From Desulfobacula sp. (GTDB taxonomy: Bacteria; Desulfobacterota; Desulfobacteria; Desulfobacterales; Desulfobacteraceae): DNA of 7,879 nt. The stretch spans positions 1-7,879 of the forward strand of contig JAQICW010000317.1 of NCBI GenBank assembly GCA_027858355.1, read 5' to 3'. Both the position numbers and the translations under genes were made by a program. The notes beneath the pieces are model-generated. The model made no database searches and was not told the DNA's origin. It saw nothing but the letters and a program-made list of their open reading frames with translations. Shown in pieces: positions 1 to 7,086 of the stretch (the stretch's first letter is position 1; the number at the start of each line of letters is the position of its first letter).

Positions 1-1322
1 GCGGATTGGGCTATCGGCTGTTGGAATAAGGTGAATTCGGGTTTATCCCCAAACTCCAATAGAGTTACTTGTATGACATCGCCTGGTTTAAAAATGTCAG
101 AAACTAAATTTACTTTAGAATTATAATAGGCTACCTGAGAATCAGGTTTGCGAGCCCAGGTTACAGAATCAAGTTTAATATAACCCTGGATATTTCCAAC
201 CTTGACGATAACTCTTTTCTCATTATCCTCAATCTTCAAAACAACTGCTTGATAAGGGACTCTTTTCCTTAATGGTGAATACCCTAACCTTTCGTGCTCT
301 TCCTGACACAGCTTTTCAATTTGTGAGAGAGGAATGTTTTTTATTGGTCCTCTAAAGCCGATTCGTTTATCCAGCGCCGCCAATCCCTTTTGAATTGAGG
401 TTCTGGCGGTTTGCTGAAAATCAAGGTTAATAGTTGTATGAATTTTCAAACCTTCTTCATATAAAATTTTTTTGCCATATTTTTTTTCAACATATTGTCG
501 GACATATTCTGTATAATAAGGGGCTTTTTCTATGAACCAATTTTTAAGGGGGTGGATATCTATTCTAACAGCAAGCGCTTCTGCCGCTTCCATGGCTGAA
601 ATATAACCTTCTTCCTTCATTCTTCTAATAACATAAATCTGACGTTGCTTTGCCCTATTATAGAATTTGAAAGGTGAGTATCTGCTTGGGGCTGGCGGTA
701 ACCCTGCCAACATTGCACTCTCAGCAAGGGAAATATCTTTTGCCTGTTTGCCAAAATAACTTTGTGATGCCGCCTCGACCCCATAAGCACCATGGCCCAA
801 ATAAATTTGATTCAAATATAAATATAAAATTTCTTCTTTTGTAAATTTTTTATCGATGCGGTAAGCAAGAAATGCTTCTTTGAGTTTTCTTTGATAGGTA
901 CGCTCAGGTGTGAGCAAGAACGATTTTGCAACCTGCTGTGTAATTGTACTGCCGCCCCCGACAATATCGCCTGCAAAGACATTTTTTTTAAAGGCTCTTA
1001 ATATGGACAATAAATCAATCCCGGGATGATCCCAAAATCTGGAATCTTCTGCAGCAACAAACGCATTGATCAGATTATCAGGCATCTTTACCAAGGGTAT
1101 AACGATTCGTCTTTCTTTGTAAAATACTCCTATTTTTCTTCCATCATCTGAGAAAACAGTGGTAACAACTGGTGGCTGATACTCTTTTAGTTTACTGATC
1201 TTCGGCAGACTCAGGTTTATTAAAAAATATATGCCGCTTAATGTGCCGCTTCCTAAAAACATGAAAACAAAAATAACGAGTAAGGTATATTTAATCCAGG
1301 AGGATGCTTTTCTTTTTTTCAT
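1..1322 (-). CDS. mrcA: Penicillin-binding protein 1A-type (class A PBP), 3' end beyond window
   Basis: Bifunctional peptidoglycan synthase of the inner membrane. It polymerises lipid II through a GT51 glycosyltransferase domain and would cross-link stems through a C-terminal transpeptidase domain. The first 440 codons are present. There is a lysine-rich cytoplasmic tail (residues 1-12) and a membrane anchor (about 13-37). All GT51 motifs follow: EDSRFWDHPGID (92-103, catalytic Glu92), GGSTITQQ (123-130), RKLKEA (145-150) and KEEILYLYLN (162-171). An OB-like linker domain follows, and the window cuts the gene at about the start of the transpeptidase domain, so the SxxK serine is not visible. 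The start at 1322 is the first in-frame ATG after a stop and places the basic tail ahead of the anchor, but no clear Shine-Dalgarno is seen. It lies 88 bases downstream of the small gene at 1411-1749, so co-transcription is possible. Family assignment is firm; the 1A rather than another class A label rests on overall layout. Confidence 0.94.
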   Translation of the reverse strand, partial: MKKRKASSWIKYTLLVIFVFMFLGSGTLSGIYFLINLSLPKISKLKEYQPPVVTTVFSDDGRKIGVFYKERRIVIPLVKMPDNLINAFVAAEDSRFWDHPGIDLLSILRAFKKNVFAGDIVGGGSTITQQVAKSFLLTPERTYQRKLKEAFLAYRIDKKFTKEEILYLYLNQIYLGHGAYGVEAASQSYFGKQAKDISLAESAMLAGLPPAPSRYSPFKFYNRAKQRQIYVIRRMKEEGYISAMEAAEALAVRIDIHPLKNWFIEKAPYYTEYVRQYVEKKYGKKILYEEGLKIHTTINLDFQQTARTSIQKGLAALDKRIGFRGPIKNIPLSQIEKLCQEEHERLGYSPLRKRVPYQAVVLKIEDNEKRVIVKVGNIQGYIKLDSVTWARKPDSQVAYYNSKVNLVSDIFKPGDVIQVTLLEFGDKPEFTLFQQPIAQS

Positions 1323-1410
1323 AAATTTTATAATTAATTACCATTATGCAATTTGTTTTCGTATCTTTAAAATCAAATTTTCATAAATCGGCAATTTCCC
1401 TTCCGACTCA

Positions 1411-1749
1411 TTATTCATCATATTTTCTGTGATCAGTTATCTCAAGGTCCCAGGAATTTTTGTCATACCAGCCATTAAAGAGAATCAGTTCCTTATGGAA
1501 GTCTAATGAAGTATAAGTCAACACTTTTACTTCCTCTTGCTTTTCTGACTCAGGATCAAAAACACGAACTTCAAAAATCCCTTTCTTATCTTTTTTTTCT
1601 TTAATTACAGCCTTCAAACTCCAGGTCCAATCAGGGTCTTGCCCGAGAGCTACAACAAGATATTTACCCAGGGTTGATGGTAGTTCTTGCGGCTTGTAAA
1701 GTTTTGCCTCACTATCATTGTGATTTTTTCCCCAGAATTTCCAATCCAT
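1411..1749 (-). CDS. Small hypothetical protein, 112 aa
   Basis: I do not recognise the family. The product is a soluble, charged protein with no signal peptide or membrane segment. It begins MDWKFWGKN and carries a tryptophan-containing core, LGQDPDWTWSLK (about residues 35-46), then alternating hydrophobic/charged stretches that suggest a small beta-rich fold, and it ends in acidic and basic residues. The start ATG is supported by GGAG six bases upstream, and a possible promoter lies about 115 bases further up. It sits on the same strand as the PBP1A gene, 88 bases upstream of it, so the two may share a transcript. Function is unknown. The good ribosome binding site and coherent composition make it likely to be a real gene. 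Confidence 0.72.
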   Translation of the reverse strand: MDWKFWGKNHNDSEAKLYKPQELPSTLGKYLVVALGQDPDWTWSLKAVIKEKKDKKGIFEVRVFDPESEKQEEVKVLTYTSLDFHKELILFNGWYDKNSWDLEITDHRKYDE

Positions 1750-2116
1750 TACTGTTCTCCATTAAAATGCCCTATTTTTCTCAGTAAAATTGACCCTACC
1801 GAAGCTTTTGGATAAACAGAACAGCAAGATCCAGACCAATAAGCATAACATGTTGTAATAAATTGTTATTTTTATTGTGAAACCACTTGTCAATTAATAA
1901 AAATTGTTCGAACCATGCAATTTGCAATGCCTCTCTACGGCTATAGGTTGGATTCTGGGTGGTTTATTTCAATATTTGTTTTAAATATAGCGGATTAACG
2001 GCACAGACAGAGAAAAATAGGATATTGCAAGTTGCAACAAACATCTCTTTTGGTGGTAGAGAGTTTGCCTGCAAAAATAAAATATATTAGTAATTTAAGG
2101 ACTTTTTAGAAATAGT
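1750..2116. other. Intergenic region between response regulator and 112-aa gene
   Basis: No coding region is supported in these 367 bases. Apart from the candidate promoter at 1865-1893, there is an imperfect stem (2038-2048 pairing with 2058-2067, one bulge) just beyond the end of the response regulator. It lacks a U-tract on either strand, so it is a poor intrinsic terminator. TTGCAA occurs twice in tandem near 2026-2038. No good sigma-54 (-24/-12) promoter was found. Confidence 0.6.
1865..1893 (-). promoter_or_regulatory. Candidate sigma-70 promoter for the 112-aa gene (and PBP1A)
   Basis: Read on the minus strand, a perfect TTGACA (1888-1893) is followed after 17 bases by AATAAC (1865-1870), a 4/6 match to TATAAT. 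It lies about 115 bases upstream of the ATG at 1749. The -35 box is good and the -10 box is weak. In AT-rich DNA such matches also arise by chance. Confidence 0.38.
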
Positions 2117-3442
2117 TTAATCAAGATGGTGTTTTTTTCTTTTCCGCCATAAAGTGGCCGGATCGATGTCTAAAATACGGGCAGCTTCATCATATGACGT
2201 TGTTTGCTGGATTACCGTTTGTAAATGCCTTTTTTCAATCTGCTCTAAACTTAAAAGGTCGCCTTCGGATGGGATATCAGTCGAATAATCTGCAATTTGC
2301 GGCGGCAGATCTGCTATTGAAAATTCATCTGTCATTGAAAGTACAACACTTCTTTCTATACAGTTTACAAGTTCCCTGATGTTGCCCGGCCAGTTATATT
2401 TTTGTAATTTAATCAGCACCTCCGAAGATATTTTCTTTACACCTTTTGAATTTATTTTTGAAAAATTTTCCAAATAACGTGCTGCTATCAATTGGATGTC
2501 TTCAGGTCTCTCCCGCAAAGGGGGCAGAAACAATTCAACAACATTTAATCTAACAAAAAGATCTTTTCGGAATGCACCTTCTTGAACTAATTCTTCCAAG
2601 TCCCGATTGGTTGCAGCAATTATTCTAACATCCACCGTATATGTTTTAGGATCTCCAAGTCGCTCATATTCTCTGCTTTGCATAAACCTCAACAGTTTTT
2701 TCTGTAAAGAATAAGGGACTTCAGAAATCTCATCTAAAAATGCGGTTCCGTTTTCAGCTGTTTTTAATTTTCCATCCTTATCTTTCAAAGCCCCAGTAAA
2801 TGCCCCTTTTACATGTCCAAACAAGTCACTATCTAAAAAACTTTCTTGAAATGATGTACAGTCTACAACAACAAACGGTTTTTCCCTTCTTGGGCTCCAT
2901 GAGTGGATCAGTTTTGCGAGTAGCCCTTTGCCAGTGCCGCTTTCTCCAGAGATTATGATGTTTATATTTGAATCAGCAGCTTGTCTGGCTGTTTCCATTA
3001 TTTTTTGCATCTGGCGGTTACGGGTTAAGAGTCCTCCTTCAGAAAAAATGCCTTTCAATGACTCAAGCTTATTTTCTAAAATATTAAATTTTTTCAGTTT
3101 TTCCAAAATCACATCAATTTGTTTGGGTATAAAAGGCTTGGGAAGATAATCAAAGGCTCCTATTTTCATGGCTTCAACAGCTGTTTCGATAGATGCGTGG
3201 GCAGTAATAACAACAATGTATGTTTTATAGCCCATGGCACAGATATCTCTTAAAACATCTAAGCCGGTTTTATCCGGCAGCCTCATATCCAATAAAACCA
3301 ATTCAGGGATATGATGCGTAAATTGTTCGATGCCTTCTAAGCCGGAATCTGCAATAAAAACTTGGAACTTCTCCCTTTCAAAATACAATCTGAGGGTTGT
3401 TAAAATATTTCTATCATCATCAATGATCAGTACTTTTTTCAA
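2117..3442 (-). CDS. Sigma-54-dependent response regulator, NtrC/AlgB-like
   Basis: Cytoplasmic transcription activator of 441 residues in the usual NtrC-class three-domain order. The receiver domain (about 2-118) has the acidic pocket Asp9/Asp10, phospho-acceptor Asp52 (LLDMRLP), Thr80 and Lys102 (PKPF). The AAA+ domain (about 138-370) has Walker A GESGTGKG (166-173), the sigma-54-contact loop GAFTGA (213-218) and Walker B TAFLDE (233-238). A C-terminal Fis-type helix-turn-helix (about 416-438) reads [19 protein letters not shown]. All key residues are present, so it should be active. The chosen start is TTG at 3442: it begins directly before KKVLIIDDD and has GGAGG six bases upstream. The open frame continues to an ATG at 3550, but that would add 36 unrelated residues translated from inside the kinase gene. 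The start overlaps the kinase stop by 23 bases, implying translational coupling. The partner is the adjacent kinase; the layout and HTH resemble AlgB, but targets are unknown. Confidence 0.95.
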   Translation of the reverse strand: MKKVLIIDDDRNILTTLRLYFEREKFQVFIADSGLEGIEQFTHHIPELVLLDMRLPDKTGLDVLRDICAMGYKTYIVVITAHASIETAVEAMKIGAFDYLPKPFIPKQIDVILEKLKKFNILENKLESLKGIFSEGGLLTRNRQMQKIMETARQAADSNINIIISGESGTGKGLLAKLIHSWSPRREKPFVVVDCTSFQESFLDSDLFGHVKGAFTGALKDKDGKLKTAENGTAFLDEISEVPYSLQKKLLRFMQSREYERLGDPKTYTVDVRIIAATNRDLEELVQEGAFRKDLFVRLNVVELFLPPLRERPEDIQLIAARYLENFSKINSKGVKKISSEVLIKLQKYNWPGNIRELVNCIERSVVLSMTDEFSIADLPPQIADYSTDIPSEGDLLSLEQIEKRHLQTVIQQTTSYDEAARILDIDPATLWRKRKKHHLD

Positions 3443-4979
3443 ATTCTTCCTCCAAGTAGCAAGGTATCCAGAAAGTGAATGTCGTTCCTTTCCCAAGGTG
3501 ACTTTTGACACTAACGTTTCCGCCGTGCTGTTCAATAACATCTTTAACAATAGCCAGACCTAGACCAATGACACCTGCCTTGCCTCTTTTGGAAAATTGC
3601 ATATGCCGATCAAAAATAAATGGTATAAATTCCGGATCAATACCCGAGCCAGTATCAATGCATTGGAAATAAAGGCGAGAGCCTTTTTTTTCTATTTTTA
3701 AAATAATGTTGCCGCCTTTCTCTGTATATCGGACAGCATTTCCCAATAGATTTGTTATTACCCAGGGAAAGCGAAGCGAATCTATTCTGGCCGCAGGTAT
3801 TTTTTTTTCAGCTTCAATACAAAGGTTAACCCCTTGATCGTTTGCTGTTTTTAAAAGCATTGCTGTGCATTCATTCACGAGATTTAAAATATCAAGTTTT
3901 TCATATGGTCTTGGTATGGTATGTGTCTCCAGCCGGGAAAGATCAATAAGTTCATTAATTAAAATTGACATGCGCATACAGTCATCTTTTGCTGTTTTAA
4001 TCAATGTAAGTTGAGTGTCTGACAGAATATCGCTATTTTGGTCGTGCAGCAAATTTACTCCCATTGCCAGTGATGTCATCGGTGTTTTCAACTGATGTGA
4101 AATATCCGCAATAAACTTAGCCCTGTTCTCTTCAAACTGACGTACTTTTAATTTTTCTGCATTAAGTGTGTCATCTCTTAAGTGGTTATATTTTTCCAAT
4201 CGTTGAAACAATTGATTAAAGGAGGCGGTCAATAAACCAATTTCATCTTTGGATTTGATATTGATATCCGGATAGGTTGTGTCATACTCATTGTAGGTGG
4301 ATAAAATATTGGTAAGCTTCATGATTGGTAAAGCGATCCTCTCAGCAAAGAAATAATTAAGAATCAGCAGTGAAATAATAGATATTATAAATATTGTGGC
4401 AGAATATATTCTGGTGTGTTTAGAAAGAAGTTTTGAATTTTTTTCTGCAAGTTCCATTGCTTTTTCATTAATAATAATAAATTCATTGATGAGCATGATA
4501 ATATTTGTGGTTAGCATTGGCAATCGGTCAATATCCAAGTGCATTGTTCCACCTGAATTATTATCTAGTGGGCTATCTAAAGCTGCTTTTTTAAAAAGCT
4601 CGTATTCCGAATAAAGACGGTCAATTATATTCTTTTCTTCCGGTTCCGTTATGTTTTCCTGACAAACTTTTAAGGCTGTGGACATTTTTTCGAAAGTCTC
4701 AGGAAGAATACCAATTCGCTTATCTCCCCTGGCTAATTGCTCTATAAAAAAACTTTGATTTTCTTCTAATGTTTTTTCAACTTGCTGGATAGCTTTTATA
4801 CTCTTATAATTTCTCGAAAGAATCTGTTCAGCGCTTTCACCAAGAACTGTCAAAGATTGCTGCGTAATAAATGCGGAGATAAAAAGCGCAAATATCGGCA
4901 ATAAGCTGGCTAAAAATATTTTCAGTTTTATCGAAAACCGAATTGAATCAAATTTGTTGTCTTGATGTGTTTTAGTCAT
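3420..4979 (-). CDS. HAMP-containing sensor histidine kinase, KinB-like
   Basis: Inner-membrane sensor kinase of 519 residues. TM1 is at about 21-38, then comes a mostly helical periplasmic sensor (about 39-190), TM2 (about 191-211) and a HAMP linker (about 212-264, ending in DEIGLL and SFNQL). The HisKA dimerisation domain carries phospho-acceptor His295 in SHQLKTP. The HATPase_c domain has an N box around Asn410-Asn414, a G1 box DTGSGI (442-447) and a G2 box GLGL (472-475). All catalytic boxes are intact. The residue after the histidine is Gln instead of the more common Glu, a variant that also occurs in TctE-like kinases. The sensor region after TM1 resembles KinB (SAEQILSRNYKSI), which fits the AlgB-like partner downstream. 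It follows the recombinase gene by only 17 bases with a weak GAAAGA ribosome site, and its 3' end overlaps the response regulator start by 23 bases. The ligand is unknown. Confidence 0.93.
   Translation of the reverse strand: MTKTHQDNKFDSIRFSIKLKIFLASLLPIFALFISAFITQQSLTVLGESAEQILSRNYKSIKAIQQVEKTLEENQSFFIEQLARGDKRIGILPETFEKMSTALKVCQENITEPEEKNIIDRLYSEYELFKKAALDSPLDNNSGGTMHLDIDRLPMLTTNIIMLINEFIIINEKAMELAEKNSKLLSKHTRIYSATIFIISIISLLILNYFFAERIALPIMKLTNILSTYNEYDTTYPDINIKSKDEIGLLTASFNQLFQRLEKYNHLRDDTLNAEKLKVRQFEENRAKFIADISHQLKTPMTSLAMGVNLLHDQNSDILSDTQLTLIKTAKDDCMRMSILINELIDLSRLETHTIPRPYEKLDILNLVNECTAMLLKTANDQGVNLCIEAEKKIPAARIDSLRFPWVITNLLGNAVRYTEKGGNIILKIEKKGSRLYFQCIDTGSGIDPEFIPFIFDRHMQFSKRGKAGVIGLGLAIVKDVIEQHGGNVSVKSHLGKGTTFTFWIPCYLEEEFEKSTDH
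3449..3453 (-). promoter_or_regulatory. Ribosome binding site that fixes the TTG start of the response regulator
   Basis: GGAGG on the minus strand lies six bases before the TTG at 3440-3442, inside the last codons of the kinase gene. It is the strongest Shine-Dalgarno seen in the minus-strand cluster. It supports TTG over the upstream ATG at 3550. Confidence 0.8.
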
Positions 4980-4996
4980 TTCTTTCAGTGTCTCAG

Positions 4997-5617
4997 CTAA
5001 TTAGATCTTGTCGCTAATAAGCGCTGTCCAGATTCTTTTACCGAGCCGTCACCATTTACATACGCATATAGTGTCGTCGTTGTTATGCCTAATCGATTAG
5101 CCACTTCAGAGGCATTTGTTTTAGGGTCAGCCATAGCTGCCATAGCCATTTTTAATGCTTCAAGGGTCATTTTTCTGGGTCTTCCGCCCAATCGGCCTCT
5201 AGCGCGTGCTGCTGCAAGACCTGCTTTCGTTCGTTCTCTAATCAATTCAGCCTCAAATTCAGCTAAAGCCGCAAAAATTCCAAATATGAGGCGGCCATTG
5301 GCCGTTGTTGTATCAATTTGGGCTCCAGCACCAGCTATAACTTTAAATCCAATATTCTTTTTGTTTAATGTGTCTATGGTATTAATCAAATGCTTTAAAT
5401 CGCGGCCAAGCCTGTCTAATTTCCAAATGACAAGAGTATTACCCGGCTGAAGAGATTTAAGGCATGCCCTTAGACCAGGCCGATCATCTTTACGACCAGA
5501 GGCAAGATCTTCATATATCCGTTCGGGATCAATTTCAGACTCAAGGAGAGCATCTCGCTGTAAATCCAGAACTTGACTTCCATCTGTTTTTGATACCCGA
5601 ATATAACCAATTAACAT
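4997..5617 (-). CDS. Small serine recombinase (resolvase/invertase family)
   Basis: Site-specific DNA recombinase of 206 residues, full length for the resolvase/invertase class. The catalytic domain starts at MLIGYIRVSK with Tyr5, Arg7 and nucleophile Ser9. LDRLGRD supplies Asp68, Arg69 and Arg72, and ALAEFEAELIRERT (117-130) begins the long dimer helix. GRLGGRPRKM leads into a C-terminal helix-turn-helix (about 150-190, NRLGITTTTLYAYV). No key residue is missing, so it should be active. It most resembles recombinases carried by transposons and integrated elements, but no matching transposase is beside it. It heads a leftward cluster with the kinase 17 bases downstream and no terminator between. 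Its ribosome site is modest (GAGAGAAG before the ATG). A 20-base palindrome, now split by the IS, lies about 115 bases upstream and could be its recombination site. Whether it resolves, inverts or merely remains from a lost element cannot be told here. Confidence 0.94.
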   Translation of the reverse strand: MLIGYIRVSKTDGSQVLDLQRDALLESEIDPERIYEDLASGRKDDRPGLRACLKSLQPGNTLVIWKLDRLGRDLKHLINTIDTLNKKNIGFKVIAGAGAQIDTTTANGRLIFGIFAALAEFEAELIRERTKAGLAAARARGRLGGRPRKMTLEALKMAMAAMADPKTNASEVANRLGITTTTLYAYVNGDGSVKESGQRLLATRSN

Positions 5618-5703
5618 TTCGCTTCTCTCTTTATCAATAAACCTAAATGATTAGCATCAACCTTGTGTTGTTTTTCTTTATGAGTTTTCTTATACTCTTC
5701 TAT

Positions 5704-5732
5704 ATCTTAATTGGAATTAATTCAAACTGCAA
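5704..5732 (-). promoter_or_regulatory. Candidate promoter of the recombinase-kinase-regulator cluster
   Basis: On the minus strand TTGCAG (5727-5732) and TAAGAT (5704-5709) are separated by 17 bases, each a 4/6 match to consensus. The position, about 90-115 bases upstream of the recombinase ATG, is suitable. The -35 box touches the arm of the interrupted palindrome, as expected if the palindrome were an operator. The match quality is modest. Confidence 0.33.
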
Positions 5733-5746
5733 GAAAAACGTACGTT
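5732..5746. repeat. Left part of a 20-bp perfect palindrome split by the IS
   Basis: Joining 5732-5746 to 7106-7110, that is, deleting the IS and one GTT, gives AGAAAAACGTACGTTTTTCT, which is its own reverse complement over 20 bases. Beyond a two-base mismatch on each side the symmetry resumes with CTG (5727-5729) and CAG (7113-7115), for about 30 bases of dyad in all. The 8-mer GTTTTTCT, one arm of it, recurs at 5670-5677 in the recombinase leader. Possible roles are operator, hairpin or recombinase crossover site. Confidence 0.85.
5744..5746. repeat. Target site duplication, left copy (GTT)
   Basis: GTT directly abuts the left inverted repeat and is matched by GTT at 7103-7105 abutting the right one. 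Three bases is a usual duplication for IS3-family elements. The length alone is weak evidence, but restoration of a perfect palindrome on removing one copy makes it convincing. Confidence 0.8.
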
Positions 5747-5762
5747 TACGGTGGTCCCCAAA
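5747..5762 (+). repeat. IS left terminal inverted repeat
   Basis: TACGGTGGTCCCCAAA matches the reverse complement of 7087-7102 at 15 of 16 positions; the single difference is T versus A at position 9. It is the presumed transposase-binding tip. Confidence 0.9.
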
Positions 5763-5777
5763 AAACGAACAATGTGC

Positions 5778-5790
5778 TAAGCTCTAAATC
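5778..5790 (+). repeat. IS left subterminal inverted repeat
   Basis: TAAGCTCTAAATC recurs exactly, inverted, at 7050-7062 near the right end. It begins 31 bases from the left tip against 40 from the right tip. It is probably a second transposase-binding block. Confidence 0.75.
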
Positions 5791-5813
5791 AATTCAAATG
5801 AAAGGAGTTGACA

Positions 5814-6095
5814 ATGAGCAGGAAAAGGAAACAATACAGTTCGGAATTCAAAGCTAAAGTTGCCTTGGCAGCCTTAAAAGATGAGGAAACAGTGTCACAA
5901 TTAGCTGCACGTTTTGAGATTCATCCTACAATGATACATACTTGGAAACGGAATCTGCTTGAAGGTGCAGCAAAGATATTTGATAAAGGCCACAAAATAG
6001 ATAAGCAGTCAGAAGCCAAAGTAGATGAACTGTATCGACATATTGGTAAATTAAAGGTGGAACGCGATTTTTTGTCACGAAAGCTCAGTCTTTAA
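5814..6095 (+). CDS. IS3-family transposase OrfA
   Basis: DNA-binding subunit or leader domain of the transposase, 93 residues. It opens with a basic stretch (MSRKRKQYSSEFKAKVA) and a helix-turn-helix (about 10-47), including TVSQLAARFEIHPTMIHTWK with the conserved Trp44. The C-terminal part (about 65-93) is a charged coiled coil or leucine-zipper segment. The ATG at 5814 is chosen because AAGGAG lies six bases upstream. An in-frame TTG at 5808 would overlap that spacer and is unlikely. A TTTTTTG motif near the end of this frame may shift part of the ribosomes into the orfB frame to make the full transposase. OrfA alone usually acts as a regulator of transposition in this family. Confidence 0.92.
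   Translation: MSRKRKQYSSEFKAKVALAALKDEETVSQLAARFEIHPTMIHTWKRNLLEGAAKIFDKGHKIDKQSEAKVDELYRHIGKLKVERDFLSRKLSL
6068..6074 (+). promoter_or_regulatory. Candidate -1 programmed frameshift site
   Basis: T TTT TTG read in the orfA frame has the X XXY YYZ form. It lies in the overlap where orfA (to 6095) and the orfB frame (open from 6050) are both open. A one-base backward slip here would give a fused OrfAB of about 377 residues. orfB has no good ribosome site of its own, which favours frameshifting. Confidence 0.55.
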
Positions 6096-6115
6096 GCCGT
6101 AAGCAAAGAAAACAT

Positions 6116-6946
6116 ATGATTGAATCCCAAAACTCAAATATCAGTATTGTTCAGCAATGCAAATTGCTTAAAATCAGCCGCACTTCGATTTATTATACAC
6201 CCAAAGGGGAAAAACCGGAGAATCTCAAATTTATGAAACTAATGGATGAACAATACATGAAAACACCGTGCTATGGGAGTCGATCAATGGTAACTTTTCT
6301 TGATAGGTTGGGCTATGACAATAATCGAAAACGAATCCAGCGATTAATGCGACTAATGGGGTTGGAAGCCATTTATCCAAAGCCGAAAACCAGCAAGCCC
6401 TATCCAGCACATAAGATATACCCATATTTGCTTCGTAATTTGCGTATTGATCATCCGAACCAGGTTTGGGCCACCGACATTACGTATCTCCCCTTAGAGA
6501 AAGGATTTATGTATCTTGTAGCCATAATGGATTGGCACAGCCGTAAGTTACTGTCCTGGAAAGTATCAAATACAATGGAAAGCAACTTTTGTGTAGAGGC
6601 CCTGAAAGACGCGATTCACAATTATGGCTGCCCTGAAATTTTTAATACGGATCAAGGCAGTCAATTCACCAGTGACAAATTTACAGATGTCCTTAAAAGC
6701 AATGATATACAGATCAGTATGGACGGTCGCGGCCGGTTTCAAGATAATATTTTTATCGAACGATTATGGTGGACATTGAAATATCATTATTTTTACTTGA
6801 GAACTTTTGATAACGGGTCTATGCTCCGCAAAGGTTTGAGAAAATGGTTCCAGTATTATAATCAGGAACGATTTCATCAGTCTCTTGAGGGCTGGACACC
6901 AGATGAAATATATTTTATGAAACAGGAATTAGAGAAAGTGGCATAA
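6116..6946 (+). CDS. IS3-family transposase OrfB, DDE integrase domain
   Basis: Catalytic part of the transposase, an rve-type RNase H fold that cuts and joins the element's ends. The first part is a helical HTH_21-like region (about 40-100, with [15 protein letters not shown]). The catalytic triad is Asp121 (ATDITY), Asp179 (NTDQGSQFT) and Glu215 (FIERLW), with exactly 35 residues between the second and third. Lys222 lies at the conserved Glu+7 position. The C-terminus [18 protein letters not shown] is typical of the family. The frame is -1 relative to orfA and open from 6050. The ATG at 6116 has no visible Shine-Dalgarno, so the functional product is probably an OrfAB fusion rather than a free 276-residue protein. 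No catalytic residue is missing. Confidence 0.94.
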   Translation: MIESQNSNISIVQQCKLLKISRTSIYYTPKGEKPENLKFMKLMDEQYMKTPCYGSRSMVTFLDRLGYDNNRKRIQRLMRLMGLEAIYPKPKTSKPYPAHKIYPYLLRNLRIDHPNQVWATDITYLPLEKGFMYLVAIMDWHSRKLLSWKVSNTMESNFCVEALKDAIHNYGCPEIFNTDQGSQFTSDKFTDVLKSNDIQISMDGRGRFQDNIFIERLWWTLKYHYFYLRTFDNGSMLRKGLRKWFQYYNQERFHQSLEGWTPDEIYFMKQELEKVA

Positions 6947-6959
6947 AAAACCTTCGGCT

Positions 6960-7009
6960 TCTGGCTGACTTTTTCTACGCCCTGAGGGCGCATAAAAAGT
7001 AAGGCCAGA
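6960..7009 (+). terminator. Long imperfect hairpin after orfB, possible terminator
   Basis: Three stacked stems are visible: TCTGGC (6960-6965) with GCCAGA (7004-7009), CTTTTT (6969-6974) with AAAAAG (6994-6999), and CGCCC (6978-6982) with GGGCG (6986-6990) around a TGA loop. The stems are separated by small internal loops. T-rich DNA follows about 10 bases later. It starts 14 bases after the orfB stop, inside the IS. It could end the transposase transcript or block transcription entering from outside. The U-tract is not immediate, so terminator function is inferred. Confidence 0.5.
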
Positions 7010-7049
7010 CCTGGAACGTTTTTCGATTTTTTATTTTTTTTTAACAAAA

Positions 7050-7062
7050 GATTTAGAGCTTA
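7050..7062 (-). repeat. IS right subterminal inverted repeat
   Basis: This is the exact reverse complement of TAAGCTCTAAATC at 5778-5790. It is 9 bases further from its tip than the left copy. The extra bases appear as an insertion after a shared GAACA. Confidence 0.75.
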
Positions 7063-7086
7063 TTTCAACATTGAACCTGTTCAGGC

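Noticed and set aside
1910..1935. Possible sigma-54 promoter (AGGCAT...TTGCA on the minus strand)
   Set aside because: The spacing between the GG and GC elements is 11, not the strict 10 bases, and the -24 block lacks the leading T of TGG.
3443..3550. In-frame extension of the response regulator to an ATG at 3550
   Set aside because: The added 36 residues come from the kinase coding region read in another frame and resemble no receiver-domain sequence. The TTG at 3442 has a much better ribosome site.
2194..4614. Several plus-strand frames of 60-80 codons opposite the kinase and regulator
   Set aside because: They are shadows of well-supported minus-strand genes and have no independent start signals or family resemblance.
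5085..5450. 121-codon open frame on the plus strand
   Set aside because: It is antisense to the serine recombinase, whose motifs are intact, and its translation resembles no known family.
5808..5813. TTGACA as a promoter -35 box at the start of orfA
   Set aside because: No acceptable -10 box lies 16-18 bases downstream. The bases are simply the spacer between the ribosome site and the ATG.
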